From Chloroflexota bacterium (GTDB lineage: Bacteria > Chloroflexota > Anaerolineae > Anaerolineales > DRMV01), in the NCBI GenBank assembly GCA_013153375.1, contig JAADEN010000120.1, forward strand, positions 1 to 5,193: DNA of 5,193 nt, read 5' to 3'. A program made the position numbers and the translations under genes. Below, in pieces: positions 1-5,193 of the stretch (position 1 is the first letter of the stretch; each line of letters begins with the position of its first letter). The notes under the pieces are model-generated. The model had not been told where the DNA came from and made no database searches. It was given only the letters and a program-made list of their open reading frames with translations.

Positions 1-922
1 GCCGCACATGGATGGGATGGCCGTCCTTGGTGCCGAACACATCCACCACCAGGCCGTAGGCCCACACGGGCGTCTCCTTGGTGCCGGGCATGGCCAGCAT
101 CAGGTCGTAGATGAAGTCCAGGGGCCGGGCCTCCCGCTCGCCCACCCGCACGGGGCGCGGGTCGTAGAAGCCGTTTTCCAGCAGGGCCTTGGCCAGCCGC
201 ATCGCGTGGGGCGGGAAGCAGCCCCGCACCGCGACCTCGCGCGCGCCGAACACCCGGGGCAGGGTGCGCGTCTCGGGGTGGGGGATGATGACCACCTCCT
301 GCTCGCCGATGAGGTCGTGGAAGCGGACCCGCCGCGCGCCCTCGAAGGGCCCCACGGGGTGGTGTCGGCCGTCCTTGTAGTAGGTGCGCTCCGTGGTCTG
401 GGGGTCGAACTCCCACAGGAAGGTGACCAGCAGGCCGGGCGCGGGCGCGGGCGCGCGGAACGCGGCGAAGTAGATGTCGATGGTGTCCACCTGGTCCATG
501 TGCGCCACCCCGCGCGCGGCCATGAGGTTGGTCACGCCCGGCGTCGCGCCCACGCCGGGGATGAACACGATGCCCTTGGCCTTGGCCGCGGCGTCGTAGT
601 CCCACTGGTCCTCCTCGGTGGACACATCCAGGCCGTTGACGCCGGCCTCCACCGCGGCTTTGGTCACGACCAGGTCGTACTTCCACGGCAGGCCGTTGAC
701 CACCACATCGTAGCCGCGGAACAGGCGCACCATGCCGTCGTAGTCGTCCGCGTTGAAGAAGACCACCTTGACGCGCGGGTCGTTGAGTTCCGCGGCCAGG
801 CGCTCCGCGGCCGCGGTGTTGTACTCCGCGATGACGATTTCGTCGAAGTCGCTGTAGCGGGACAGGTCACGGGTGGTCTCGCTGCACACCGCGCCTGCGC
901 CGCCCAAAACCAATACGCGCAT
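1..922 (-). CDS. Saccharopine dehydrogenase-like NAD(P)-dependent oxidoreductase (3' end cut by window edge)
   Basis: This open frame starts at ATG 922 and runs off the left edge after 307 residues without a stop. The N-terminus is a Rossmann fold: strand RVLVLGGAGAV (residues 2-12) carries the glycine-rich dinucleotide loop, and the acidic residue E33 after the second strand (EIVIAEY, 28-34) suggests NAD rather than NADP (inference). Further family marks are DVVVNGLPW (72-80), GLDVSTEEDQ (97-106) and IPGVGATPGVTNLMA (121-135), the last being the typical start of the C-terminal catalytic half. Relatives include saccharopine dehydrogenase, lysine 6-dehydrogenase and carboxynorspermidine synthase, all acting on amino-acid imines; the substrate cannot be read from the sequence. 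Family members are usually near 380-400 aa, so roughly 80-100 residues are missing. A GGAGG site lies 6 nt before the ATG. It is the last visible gene of the operon headed by the protoglobin, 68 nt after the aminotransferase. Family assignment is firm, exact enzyme is not. Confidence 0.85.
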   Translation of the reverse strand, partial: MRVLVLGGAGAVCSETTRDLSRYSDFDEIVIAEYNTAAAERLAAELNDPRVKVVFFNADDYDGMVRLFRGYDVVVNGLPWKYDLVVTKAAVEAGVNGLDVSTEEDQWDYDAAAKAKGIVFIPGVGATPGVTNLMAARGVAHMDQVDTIDIYFAAFRAPAPAPGLLVTFLWEFDPQTTERTYYKDGRHHPVGPFEGARRVRFHDLIGEQEVVIIPHPETRTLPRVFGAREVAVRGCFPPHAMRLAKALLENGFYDPRPVRVGEREARPLDFIYDLMLAMPGTKETPVWAYGLVVDVFGTKDGHPIHVR

Positions 923-928
923 AGCAAG

Positions 929-933
929 CCTCC
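929..933 (-). promoter_or_regulatory. Ribosome binding site of the saccharopine dehydrogenase-like gene
   Basis: GGAGG on the minus strand ends 6 nt before ATG 922. It decides the start of this gene, whose other end is outside the window. Confidence 0.75.
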
Positions 934-990
934 GTCGTGATGAAGAGGGTGGGTCGTCCTGAACTCGGTGGGTCGGGTGAGGCGTCCGGC

Positions 991-2301
991 TCAGCCGAGG
1001 ACATCCTGGACCGCGGCGAAGGCGTGGTCCAGAATCTCCAGGGCCTCGCGGATGTGGTCCTCGGTGGCGGTCAGCGGCGGCGCGATGCGCAGCACATTGC
1101 CGAACGCGCCGCCTTTGCCGATGAGCAGACCGCGGGCCTTGGTCGCGTCGAGCATCATGGCCGCGGCCTGGGAGGACGGCTCCTTGGTGGCCCGGTCCGC
1201 GACCATTTCCACGCCCTGCATCAGGCCCAGGCCGCGCACCTCGCCGATGAGGGGATACTTCTCGGCCATCTCCTCCAGGCCCTGCCGCAGCAGCGCGCCC
1301 AACTGGGCCACCCGCTCGGGCGGGGCCTCCTCTTGCAGGGCCTCCAGGGTGCCCAGCGCGGCCGCGCTGGAGACGGGATTGCCGCCGAAGGTGCTGATGC
1401 TCAGGCCCTTCTTGGGCAGTTCCGCGGCGATATGCGGCCGGGTGATGGTCGCGCCCAGGGGGAAGCCGTTGGCGATGCCCTTGGCCATGGTGATGATGTC
1501 GGGCTCCACATCCCAGTGCTGGATGCCGAACCAGTAGGTGCCCGTGCGGCCGAAGCCCGTCTGCACCTCGTCGATGATGAGCAGGCCGTCGTACTTGCGC
1601 ACGATCTCGGCCACCGCGGGGAAGTACTCGGGCGGCGGCGTGACGAAGCCGCCCACGCCCTGGATGGGCTCCGCGATGAACGCCGCGATGCGCCCCGAAG
1701 TGCTGGTGCGGATGACATCCTCCACATCCTCCGCGCAGGCCACCCCGCACTGGGGATAAGTGGCCTTGAGCGGGCAGCGGTAGCAGTAGGGGGCCATCGC
1801 GTGCTTGATGCCCGGGATCTCACTGCCCACGGGCCGCCACGCGGCGATGCCCGTCAGGTTCATGGCCAGGGCCGAGCGGCCGCTGTAACTGTTGCGCAGC
1901 GCGATGATCTCGTGCGAGCCGGTGTAGGCCTTGGCCAACATGACCGCGGTCTCGTTGGCTTCGGTGCCCGAGTTGGTGAAGAAACTGGTGCTCAGATCGC
2001 CGGGCGCGATCTCGGCCAACTTCTCGGCCAGCGCGATGATGTTCTCGTGCAGATACAGGGTCGAAGTGTGCACGATCTTGTCCAGTTGGGCCTTGACCCG
2101 CTCGAGCACCTTGGGATGACCGTGGCCGACGCTGGTGACCAGAATGCCGCCGAAGAAGTCCAGGTACTTGTGGCCGTCCACATCCCACACATACAGCCCT
2201 TCGCCCCGTTCCAGGGCCAGGGGCTCGGTGTAGTAGAGGAAGTAACTGGGCCACAGGTACTTTTCCTTGCGGCGTAACAACTCCGCGATACGCTCGGACA
2301 T
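991..2301 (-). CDS. Class III (fold type I) PLP aminotransferase, AGXT2/GABA-aminotransferase-like
   Basis: Full-length 436-aa cytosolic enzyme that should move an amino group between an amino acid (or omega-amino acid) and a keto acid, with pyridoxal phosphate. Visible marks: TNSGTEANE (109-117, phosphate-binding region), EPIQGVGG (211-218), DEVQTGFGRTG (244-254, D244 contacting the PLP ring nitrogen), TMAKGIANGFPLGA (271-284, K274 the Schiff-base lysine), STFGGNP (303-309) and R405 in NVLRIAPPL, placed like the substrate-carboxylate arginine of this class. The C-terminal half (RGLGLMQGVE, LLIGKGGAFGNVLRI) most resembles alanine-glyoxylate aminotransferase 2. An oddity is a cysteine-rich stretch at 173-189 with C173, C176, C185 and C189. 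The start at ATG 2301 has GGAGG 6 nt upstream, and length is normal for the family. It sits 49 nt after the protoglobin gene and 68 nt before a saccharopine dehydrogenase-like gene, which suggests amino-acid breakdown or synthesis. Class is certain; substrate is unresolved. Confidence 0.93.
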   Translation of the reverse strand: MSERIAELLRRKEKYLWPSYFLYYTEPLALERGEGLYVWDVDGHKYLDFFGGILVTSVGHGHPKVLERVKAQLDKIVHTSTLYLHENIIALAEKLAEIAPGDLSTSFFTNSGTEANETAVMLAKAYTGSHEIIALRNSYSGRSALAMNLTGIAAWRPVGSEIPGIKHAMAPYCYRCPLKATYPQCGVACAEDVEDVIRTSTSGRIAAFIAEPIQGVGGFVTPPPEYFPAVAEIVRKYDGLLIIDEVQTGFGRTGTYWFGIQHWDVEPDIITMAKGIANGFPLGATITRPHIAAELPKKGLSISTFGGNPVSSAAALGTLEALQEEAPPERVAQLGALLRQGLEEMAEKYPLIGEVRGLGLMQGVEMVADRATKEPSSQAAAMMLDATKARGLLIGKGGAFGNVLRIAPPLTATEDHIREALEILDHAFAAVQDVLG

Positions 2302-2307
2302 GAGGGG

Positions 2308-2312
2308 CCTCC
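2308..2312 (-). promoter_or_regulatory. Ribosome binding site of the aminotransferase gene
   Basis: GGAGG on the minus strand, 6 nt before ATG 2301, inside the 49-nt gap to the protoglobin gene (2302-2350). The gap also holds C/G runs (2330-2348) but no hairpin followed by T residues, so I see no terminator separating the two genes. Confidence 0.75.
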
Positions 2313-2350
2313 TGAGGTGGGTGTGCCTCTCCCCCTTGGGGCGCGGGGCA

Positions 2351-2938
2351 TCAGTTGAGCAAGGACGATTTGACGCTCAGGTTCATCAGGCGTTCGACCA
2401 GGGTGTCCACCTCCATTTCCATCAAGCGGTCCAACAGTTCCTGCCGAAAGCCCAGCAATTCCTTCATGGCCAGTTGGTGGCCGCGCATGTAGCCTTCCGC
2501 GATCAGCCCGGCCACCACATCGGTCACCCGCTTGAAGGCCAGGAAGACCCGGGTGGCCTGCTCCGGCTCCCAGGCGGCCATGCACTTTTGCAAGAACAAC
2601 TGCTGCACGCGGCTCATCATGCCCAGCATGTAGTCGTTGGGCACCCGCCGGGGGATGTGGATGAGTCCCACGCGCCACTGCCACAGCCAGAACTTCTCGT
2701 CGATGTCGCCCCGGGCCACCCGCAGATACCAATCCTTCAAAGTCTGCTCCCGAGCCGGGCGCTCACCGGGCCGAAACACGGCCGCGGTGGGCGGATACGC
2801 GAACAAGACATCGTAAAAGGCCTTGGCGAACTCGTCGGCCCATTGCGATGTAATGGGGTAGGTTTCTGATAGAGTTTGGGCATCCTGAGGAGTGTAACCC
2901 GTCAATTCAATCAGGCTTTCTAAAACTTTGGAAAACAT
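2351..2938 (-). CDS. Stand-alone protoglobin / globin-coupled-sensor-type haem globin
   Basis: A 195-aa protein, the size usual for protoglobins, expected to be cytosolic and to bind haem and a gas ligand (O2, NO or CO). The key region is VGLIHIPRRVPNDYMLG (90-106), matching the globin-sensor pattern around the proximal haem histidine, here H94; the only other histidine is H154. Upstream, QTLKDWYLRVARGDIDEKF (65-83) fits the preceding E-helix pattern, and YPPTAAVFR (48-56) the helix before it. After the globin fold only about 35 residues remain, predicted helical (ELLDRLMEMEVDTLVERLM), with no kinase, cyclase or methyl-accepting output domain. ATG 2938 is chosen over an in-frame GTG at 2950 because GGAGG sits 5 nt before the ATG and overlaps the GTG. 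It is the first gene of a minus-strand operon with an aminotransferase and a dehydrogenase, and is divergent from a formate-dehydrogenase-type unit. Family call rests on motif pattern; the ligand is inferred only from the family. Confidence 0.82.
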   Translation of the reverse strand: MFSKVLESLIELTGYTPQDAQTLSETYPITSQWADEFAKAFYDVLFAYPPTAAVFRPGERPAREQTLKDWYLRVARGDIDEKFWLWQWRVGLIHIPRRVPNDYMLGMMSRVQQLFLQKCMAAWEPEQATRVFLAFKRVTDVVAGLIAEGYMRGHQLAMKELLGFRQELLDRLMEMEVDTLVERLMNLSVKSSLLN

Positions 2939-2943
2939 CGTTG

Positions 2944-2948
2944 CCTCC
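2944..2948 (-). promoter_or_regulatory. Ribosome binding site of the protoglobin gene
   Basis: GGAGG on the minus strand lies 5 nt before ATG 2938. The alternative GTG at 2950-2948 overlaps this motif, so the ATG is the better start. Confidence 0.75.
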
Positions 2949-2968
2949 ACCGATAGTTTGCTGCGCGT

Positions 2969-2997
2969 ATGGTATCACACTTCCACCTTTTTGAAAA
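2969..2997 (-). promoter_or_regulatory. Candidate sigma-70-type promoter of the protoglobin operon
   Basis: Read on the minus strand: -35-like TTTTCA (2997-2992, 4 of 6 against TTGACA), a 17-nt spacer, and -10-like TACCAT (2974-2969, 4 of 6 against TATAAT) directly preceded by TGA, an extended -10 element. Transcription would begin near 2962, giving a 5' leader of about 24 nt that includes the GGAGG site. The match is moderate and found by eye. Confidence 0.4.
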
Positions 2998-2999
2998 GG
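2986..2999. repeat. 14-bp dyad CCTTTT-TG-AAAAGG, possible operator
   Basis: A 6-bp perfect inverted repeat around a 2-bp centre, overlapping the candidate -35 of the protoglobin promoter. Its position is where a repressor would act. The AT-rich core could occur by chance, and I recognise no known regulator site. Confidence 0.35.
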
Positions 3000-3030
3000 G
3001 GGATTGGGGAGGAAAATTCGTCTCGCGCGG

Positions 3031-3059
3031 CTTTCGCCCCGCCAAATTTTGGGTACAAT
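3031..3059 (+). promoter_or_regulatory. Candidate promoter of the nuoEF-fdhD unit
   Basis: TACAAT at 3054-3059 is a good -10 (5 of 6). The -35 region around 3031-3037 (CTTTCGC) is a poor match, so an activator or another sigma factor may be needed. Predicted transcription start is near 3066, about 37 nt before ATG 3103, leaving room for the GAGGTG ribosome binding site. This stretch is clearly richer in A and T than the flanking genes, as expected for a promoter. Confidence 0.5.
3042..3052. repeat. 11-bp dyad CCAAA-T-TTTGG just upstream of the plus-strand -10
   Basis: A 5-bp inverted repeat around one central base ends 1 nt before TACAAT, inside the spacer between -35 and -10. A protein bound here would block or reshape the promoter. 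It is short, so chance is possible. Confidence 0.3.
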
Positions 3060-3092
3060 AGAGGCATCGTCCTGCGTTTTCCTCACCGCCGC

Positions 3093-3098
3093 GAGGTG
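3093..3098 (+). promoter_or_regulatory. Ribosome binding site of the NuoE-NuoF fusion gene
   Basis: GAGGTG, six consecutive matches to the anti-Shine-Dalgarno complement, ends 4 nt before ATG 3103. It selects this ATG over the in-frame TTG at 3004, 33 codons upstream and before the predicted -10. Confidence 0.7.
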
Positions 3099-3102
3099 CC
3101 TC

Positions 3103-4788
3103 ATGTCGTCAACGCTTCCCCTGGATCGAATCCTGGCTCCCTATGTCGGCAAAGGCCGCACCATGCTCCTGCCCGCGCTGCACGCGGTGCAGGAGGCCCA
3201 CGGCCACATCGGCCCCGACGCGGCCACCGCGGTGGCCCGGGCCCTGGATGTGCCCGTGGCCGAGGTGTACGGCGTGGTCGAGTTCTACGCGCTGTTCTCC
3301 CCGCAGCCCAAGGGCGCGCACACGGTGCGGGTGTGCCACGGGCCCGTGTGCCGGGCCCACGGCGCGGATCAGGTCGCGCAGGCCCTGGCCGAGCACCTGG
3401 GCATCGCCGAGGGCGAAACCACCCCGGACGGCCAGTGGACTTTGGAACGCTTCCCGTGCCTGGGCCTGTGCGAGCACGCGCCCGCGGTGCTGGTGGACGA
3501 CCGGGCCGTGGGGCCCGCGGACCCGGCCCAACCGGAAGCCGTCCTCCACCCCAGGCCCCAAGACGAACCCAAACCCGTGGTGGGCGGCTCGGTGCGGGTG
3601 CTGACCGCCTGGGACGACCCCGCCCAGCCCCGCAGCCTGGAGGCGTATCGGGCCGCGGGCGGCTACCGCGCGCTGGAGCAGGCCCCGGCCCCCGCGGACC
3701 TCATCGCCGCGGTCAAAGCGTCCGGCCTGTTCGGGCGGGGCGGCGCGGCCTTCCCCACGGGGCTCAAGTGGCAGTTCGCCGCGCAGGCCCCCGGCCGGCC
3801 CAAGTATGTGGTGGTCAACGCGGACGAGTCCGAGCCCGGCACTTTCAAGGACCGGGCCCTGCTGGAGGCCGACCCCCACGCGGTGCTCGAGGGCGCGTTG
3901 CTGGCCGCCCGGGCCATCGCCGCGGAGCGGGTCTATGTCTATCTGCGGGGCGAGTACGGCCGCGCGTACCGCATCCTGCAGGCCGCGCTGGACGAGGCCC
4001 GGGCCGCGGGCTACATCGGCCCGGCCGCGGGGGTGGAAGTGGAGATTCGGCGGGGCGCGGGCGCGTATGTGTGCGGCGAGGAGACCGCGCTCTTCGAGTC
4101 CATCGAGGGCAAGCGGGGCTACCCGCGGCTCAAGCCACCTTATCCCACCACCCATGGCCTGTTCGGCAAGCCCACGGTCATCAACAATGTGGAGACCCTG
4201 GCCGCGGTGCCCTTCATCGTGCGCGAGGGGCCCGACGCGTACCGGGCCTACGGCACCGCGGACAGCCCCGGCCCCAAACTCTTCCCCATCTCGGGCGATG
4301 TGGCCCGGCCCGGCGTGTACGAGGCGCCCTTCGGCATCACCTTGGGCGACCTGCTGGACCTGGCCGGAGGGCCCCGGGGCGAGGTCCAGGCCATCTTGCT
4401 GGGCGGCGCGGCTGGCTTCTTCGTCGGGCCCGACGCGCTAAACCTGCCCCTGACCCTGGAGGACTTGCGCGCCGCGGGCCTATCCCTGGGCTCGGCCGCG
4501 GTCATGGTGTTCAGCCAGGATCGGGATTTGCGGCAGGTGCTGCTGGATGTGGCCCACTTCTTCGCGGAAGAATCGTGCGGCAAGTGCTATCCGTGCCAGT
4601 TGGGCACTCAGCGCCAGGTGGAACTGCTGCAACGCGTCTTCGCGGGCCAGGCCCGGCCCCAAGACCTGGCCCTGCTGGACGATGTGGGCTGGACCATGAC
4701 CGACGCATCCCTGTGCGGCCTGGGCCAGACCGCGGCCAACGCGGTGCTGAGCGCCAAGCGCCTGTGGCCGCACTTGTTCGGCCTGTAG
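3103..4788 (+). CDS. NuoE-NuoF fusion: NADH-oxidising flavin/iron-sulfur subunit, probably formate dehydrogenase beta-type
   Basis: A 561-aa protein joining two electron-transfer modules. Residues about 5-135 are NuoE-like (thioredoxin-fold ferredoxin): C78-x4-C83 in VCHGPVCR and C119-x3-C123 in PCLGLCEHAP would hold a [2Fe-2S] cluster. A proline-rich linker (about 138-165) leads to the NuoF-like part: GLFGRGGAAFPTGLKW (208-223, NADH/FMN site), NADESEPGTFKDR (239-251, FMN), RRGAGAYVCGEETAL (316-330), an SLBB domain (about 393-440) and C492-x2-C495-x2-C498 with C538 in LCGLGQ for a [4Fe-4S] cluster. All cluster ligands are present. It stops soon after C538, so it lacks the extra C-terminal ferredoxin of some hydrogenase subunits. 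The fused order matches HoxF of NAD-reducing hydrogenases; in FdsABG formate dehydrogenases the two parts are separate. The downstream fdhD favours formate as the donor. It is not complex I: no other nuo gene is adjacent. No membrane segment is seen. Confidence 0.93.
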   Translation: MSSTLPLDRILAPYVGKGRTMLLPALHAVQEAHGHIGPDAATAVARALDVPVAEVYGVVEFYALFSPQPKGAHTVRVCHGPVCRAHGADQVAQALAEHLGIAEGETTPDGQWTLERFPCLGLCEHAPAVLVDDRAVGPADPAQPEAVLHPRPQDEPKPVVGGSVRVLTAWDDPAQPRSLEAYRAAGGYRALEQAPAPADLIAAVKASGLFGRGGAAFPTGLKWQFAAQAPGRPKYVVVNADESEPGTFKDRALLEADPHAVLEGALLAARAIAAERVYVYLRGEYGRAYRILQAALDEARAAGYIGPAAGVEVEIRRGAGAYVCGEETALFESIEGKRGYPRLKPPYPTTHGLFGKPTVINNVETLAAVPFIVREGPDAYRAYGTADSPGPKLFPISGDVARPGVYEAPFGITLGDLLDLAGGPRGEVQAILLGGAAGFFVGPDALNLPLTLEDLRAAGLSLGSAAVMVFSQDRDLRQVLLDVAHFFAEESCGKCYPCQLGTQRQVELLQRVFAGQARPQDLALLDDVGWTMTDASLCGLGQTAANAVLSAKRLWPHLFGL

Positions 4789-4812
4789 CCGGGCCGGGGC
4801 GCACCGTTGGCC

Positions 4813-5193
4813 ATGAGCGAAACCTCCGCGTTGCAAACCTTTTCGGCTTACGAATATCGCTCCGGGCGTTGGCAGGCGACCCAGGTGGCGGCCCCCGCGG
4901 AGCGTTCCCTCACCCTGTATCTCAACGGCCAGGAATGGGCCGTGTTGCTGGCCAGCCCCCACGACCCGCTGAGCCTGGCTTTGGGCTACCTGGCCAACGA
5001 GGGCGTGCTCACGCACCCGGACCAGGTGGCCGGGGCGCGGGTGTGCGACGACGGTGCGGGGGTGGATGTGCGCCTGAACGGCCCGGTTCCGTCGCGGCCG
5101 CGCGTGCGCACCACAGGCTGCGGCCGCGGCCTGACCCGGGCGCGGCCCGAGGCCGCGGCCCTGGCGCCGGTGGACGCGCCGCGCGCGGTGACG
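4813..5193 (+). CDS. fdhD: FdhD, formate dehydrogenase accessory sulfurtransferase (C-terminus cut by window edge)
   Basis: The first 127 residues of FdhD, which passes sulfur from a cysteine desulfurase to the molybdenum/tungsten cofactor of formate dehydrogenase; without it the enzyme is inactive. Family features: E30 followed by SLTLYLNGQEW (32-42), the pattern SPHDPLSLALGYLANEGVL (48-66), and the catalytic loop RTTGCGRG (99-106) with C103. In E. coli FdhD the loop has two cysteines (C121 and C124); here the second position is glycine (G106). Full FdhD is about 260-280 aa, so roughly half is present. The gene begins 24 nt after the NuoE-NuoF stop, on the same strand, with no promoter visible in the gap, so it is probably cotranscribed. 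No clear Shine-Dalgarno precedes ATG 4813; an in-frame TTG lies at 4807, so the exact start is less certain than for the other genes. Confidence 0.88.
   Translation, partial: MSETSALQTFSAYEYRSGRWQATQVAAPAERSLTLYLNGQEWAVLLASPHDPLSLALGYLANEGVLTHPDQVAGARVCDDGAGVDVRLNGPVPSRPRVRTTGCGRGLTRARPEAAALAPVDAPRAVT

Noticed and set aside
948..975. Direct repeat GGTGGGTCG at 948-956 and 967-975 in the gap between the aminotransferase and dehydrogenase genes
   Set aside because: Two copies of 9 bp in a G-rich gap are within chance, and no matching copies were noticed elsewhere in the window.
8..2277. Long plus-strand open frames antisense to the dehydrogenase and aminotransferase genes (8-940 and 937-2277)
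   Set aside because: They are Ala/Gly/His/Arg-rich mirror frames produced by GC-rich codon bias; they show no domain motifs, and the minus-strand frames carry clear family signatures.
2308..2317. Inverted repeat CCTC-CT-GAGG over the aminotransferase ribosome binding site
   Set aside because: A 4-bp stem with a 2-base loop cannot form a stable RNA hairpin, so translational control by it is not supported.
2330..2348. C/G runs after the protoglobin gene as a possible terminator
   Set aside because: No adequate stem-loop with a following T tract on the minus strand; it is better read as an untranslated operon gap.
2939..2950. GTG start at 2950 for the protoglobin (199 aa)
   Set aside because: The GTG overlaps the GGAGG that serves ATG 2938, and four extra residues add nothing to the globin fold.
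3004..3102. 33-codon in-frame N-terminal extension of the NuoE-NuoF gene starting at TTG 3004
   Set aside because: It runs through the AT-rich promoter region and lies before the predicted -10 at 3054-3059; ATG 3103 has a good GAGGTG site and matches where NuoE homology begins.
3109..5016. Minus-strand open frames opposite the NuoE-NuoF and fdhD genes
   Set aside because: Low-complexity composition without motifs or ribosome binding sites, opposite genes with complete catalytic and cluster-binding residues.

Overview
The window is high-GC bacterial DNA (about two-thirds G+C by eye), densely coding, with no RNA genes, insertion sequences, CRISPR array or convincing terminator visible. It holds five protein genes arranged as two divergent transcription units around a 164-bp control region at 2939-3102. 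A thermophilic or anaerobic Chloroflexota-like bacterium would fit the gene types and composition, but that is a guess from general impression; the sequence alone does not prove a phylum.

Left unit (minus strand, read from 2938 down to 1): a stand-alone protoglobin (haem gas-binding/sensing globin, 195 aa), then a 436-aa class III PLP aminotransferase of the alanine-glyoxylate/4-aminobutyrate type with an unusual four-cysteine insertion, then a saccharopine-dehydrogenase-like NAD(P)-dependent oxidoreductase that runs off the left edge. The gaps are 49 and 68 nt, and each gene has a GGAGG Shine-Dalgarno 5-6 nt before its ATG, so this looks like one operon with a promoter in the central region. 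The two enzymes suggest amino-acid (possibly lysine or other omega-amino acid) metabolism; the globin suggests a link to oxygen, NO or CO.

Right unit (plus strand, 3103 to the right edge): a fused NuoE-NuoF protein (thioredoxin-like [2Fe-2S] domain joined to the FMN/NADH-binding and [4Fe-4S] domain, 561 aa), followed 24 nt later by fdhD, the sulfurtransferase that activates formate dehydrogenase, cut by the right edge. The pair points to an NAD-linked formate dehydrogenase whose molybdenum/tungsten catalytic subunit lies outside the window.

The most striking non-gene signal is compositional: a hand scan of the whole window finds no ACGT and no AGCT, although their overlapping trinucleotides are common. 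Synonymous codon choice visibly shifts to avoid both palindromes, for example TAT/GAT before GTG where TAC/GAC is otherwise the rule, and GAA-CTG or CAG-TTG in place of GAG-CTG or CAG-CTG. This looks like selection against two four-base palindromes, as expected for restriction avoidance.
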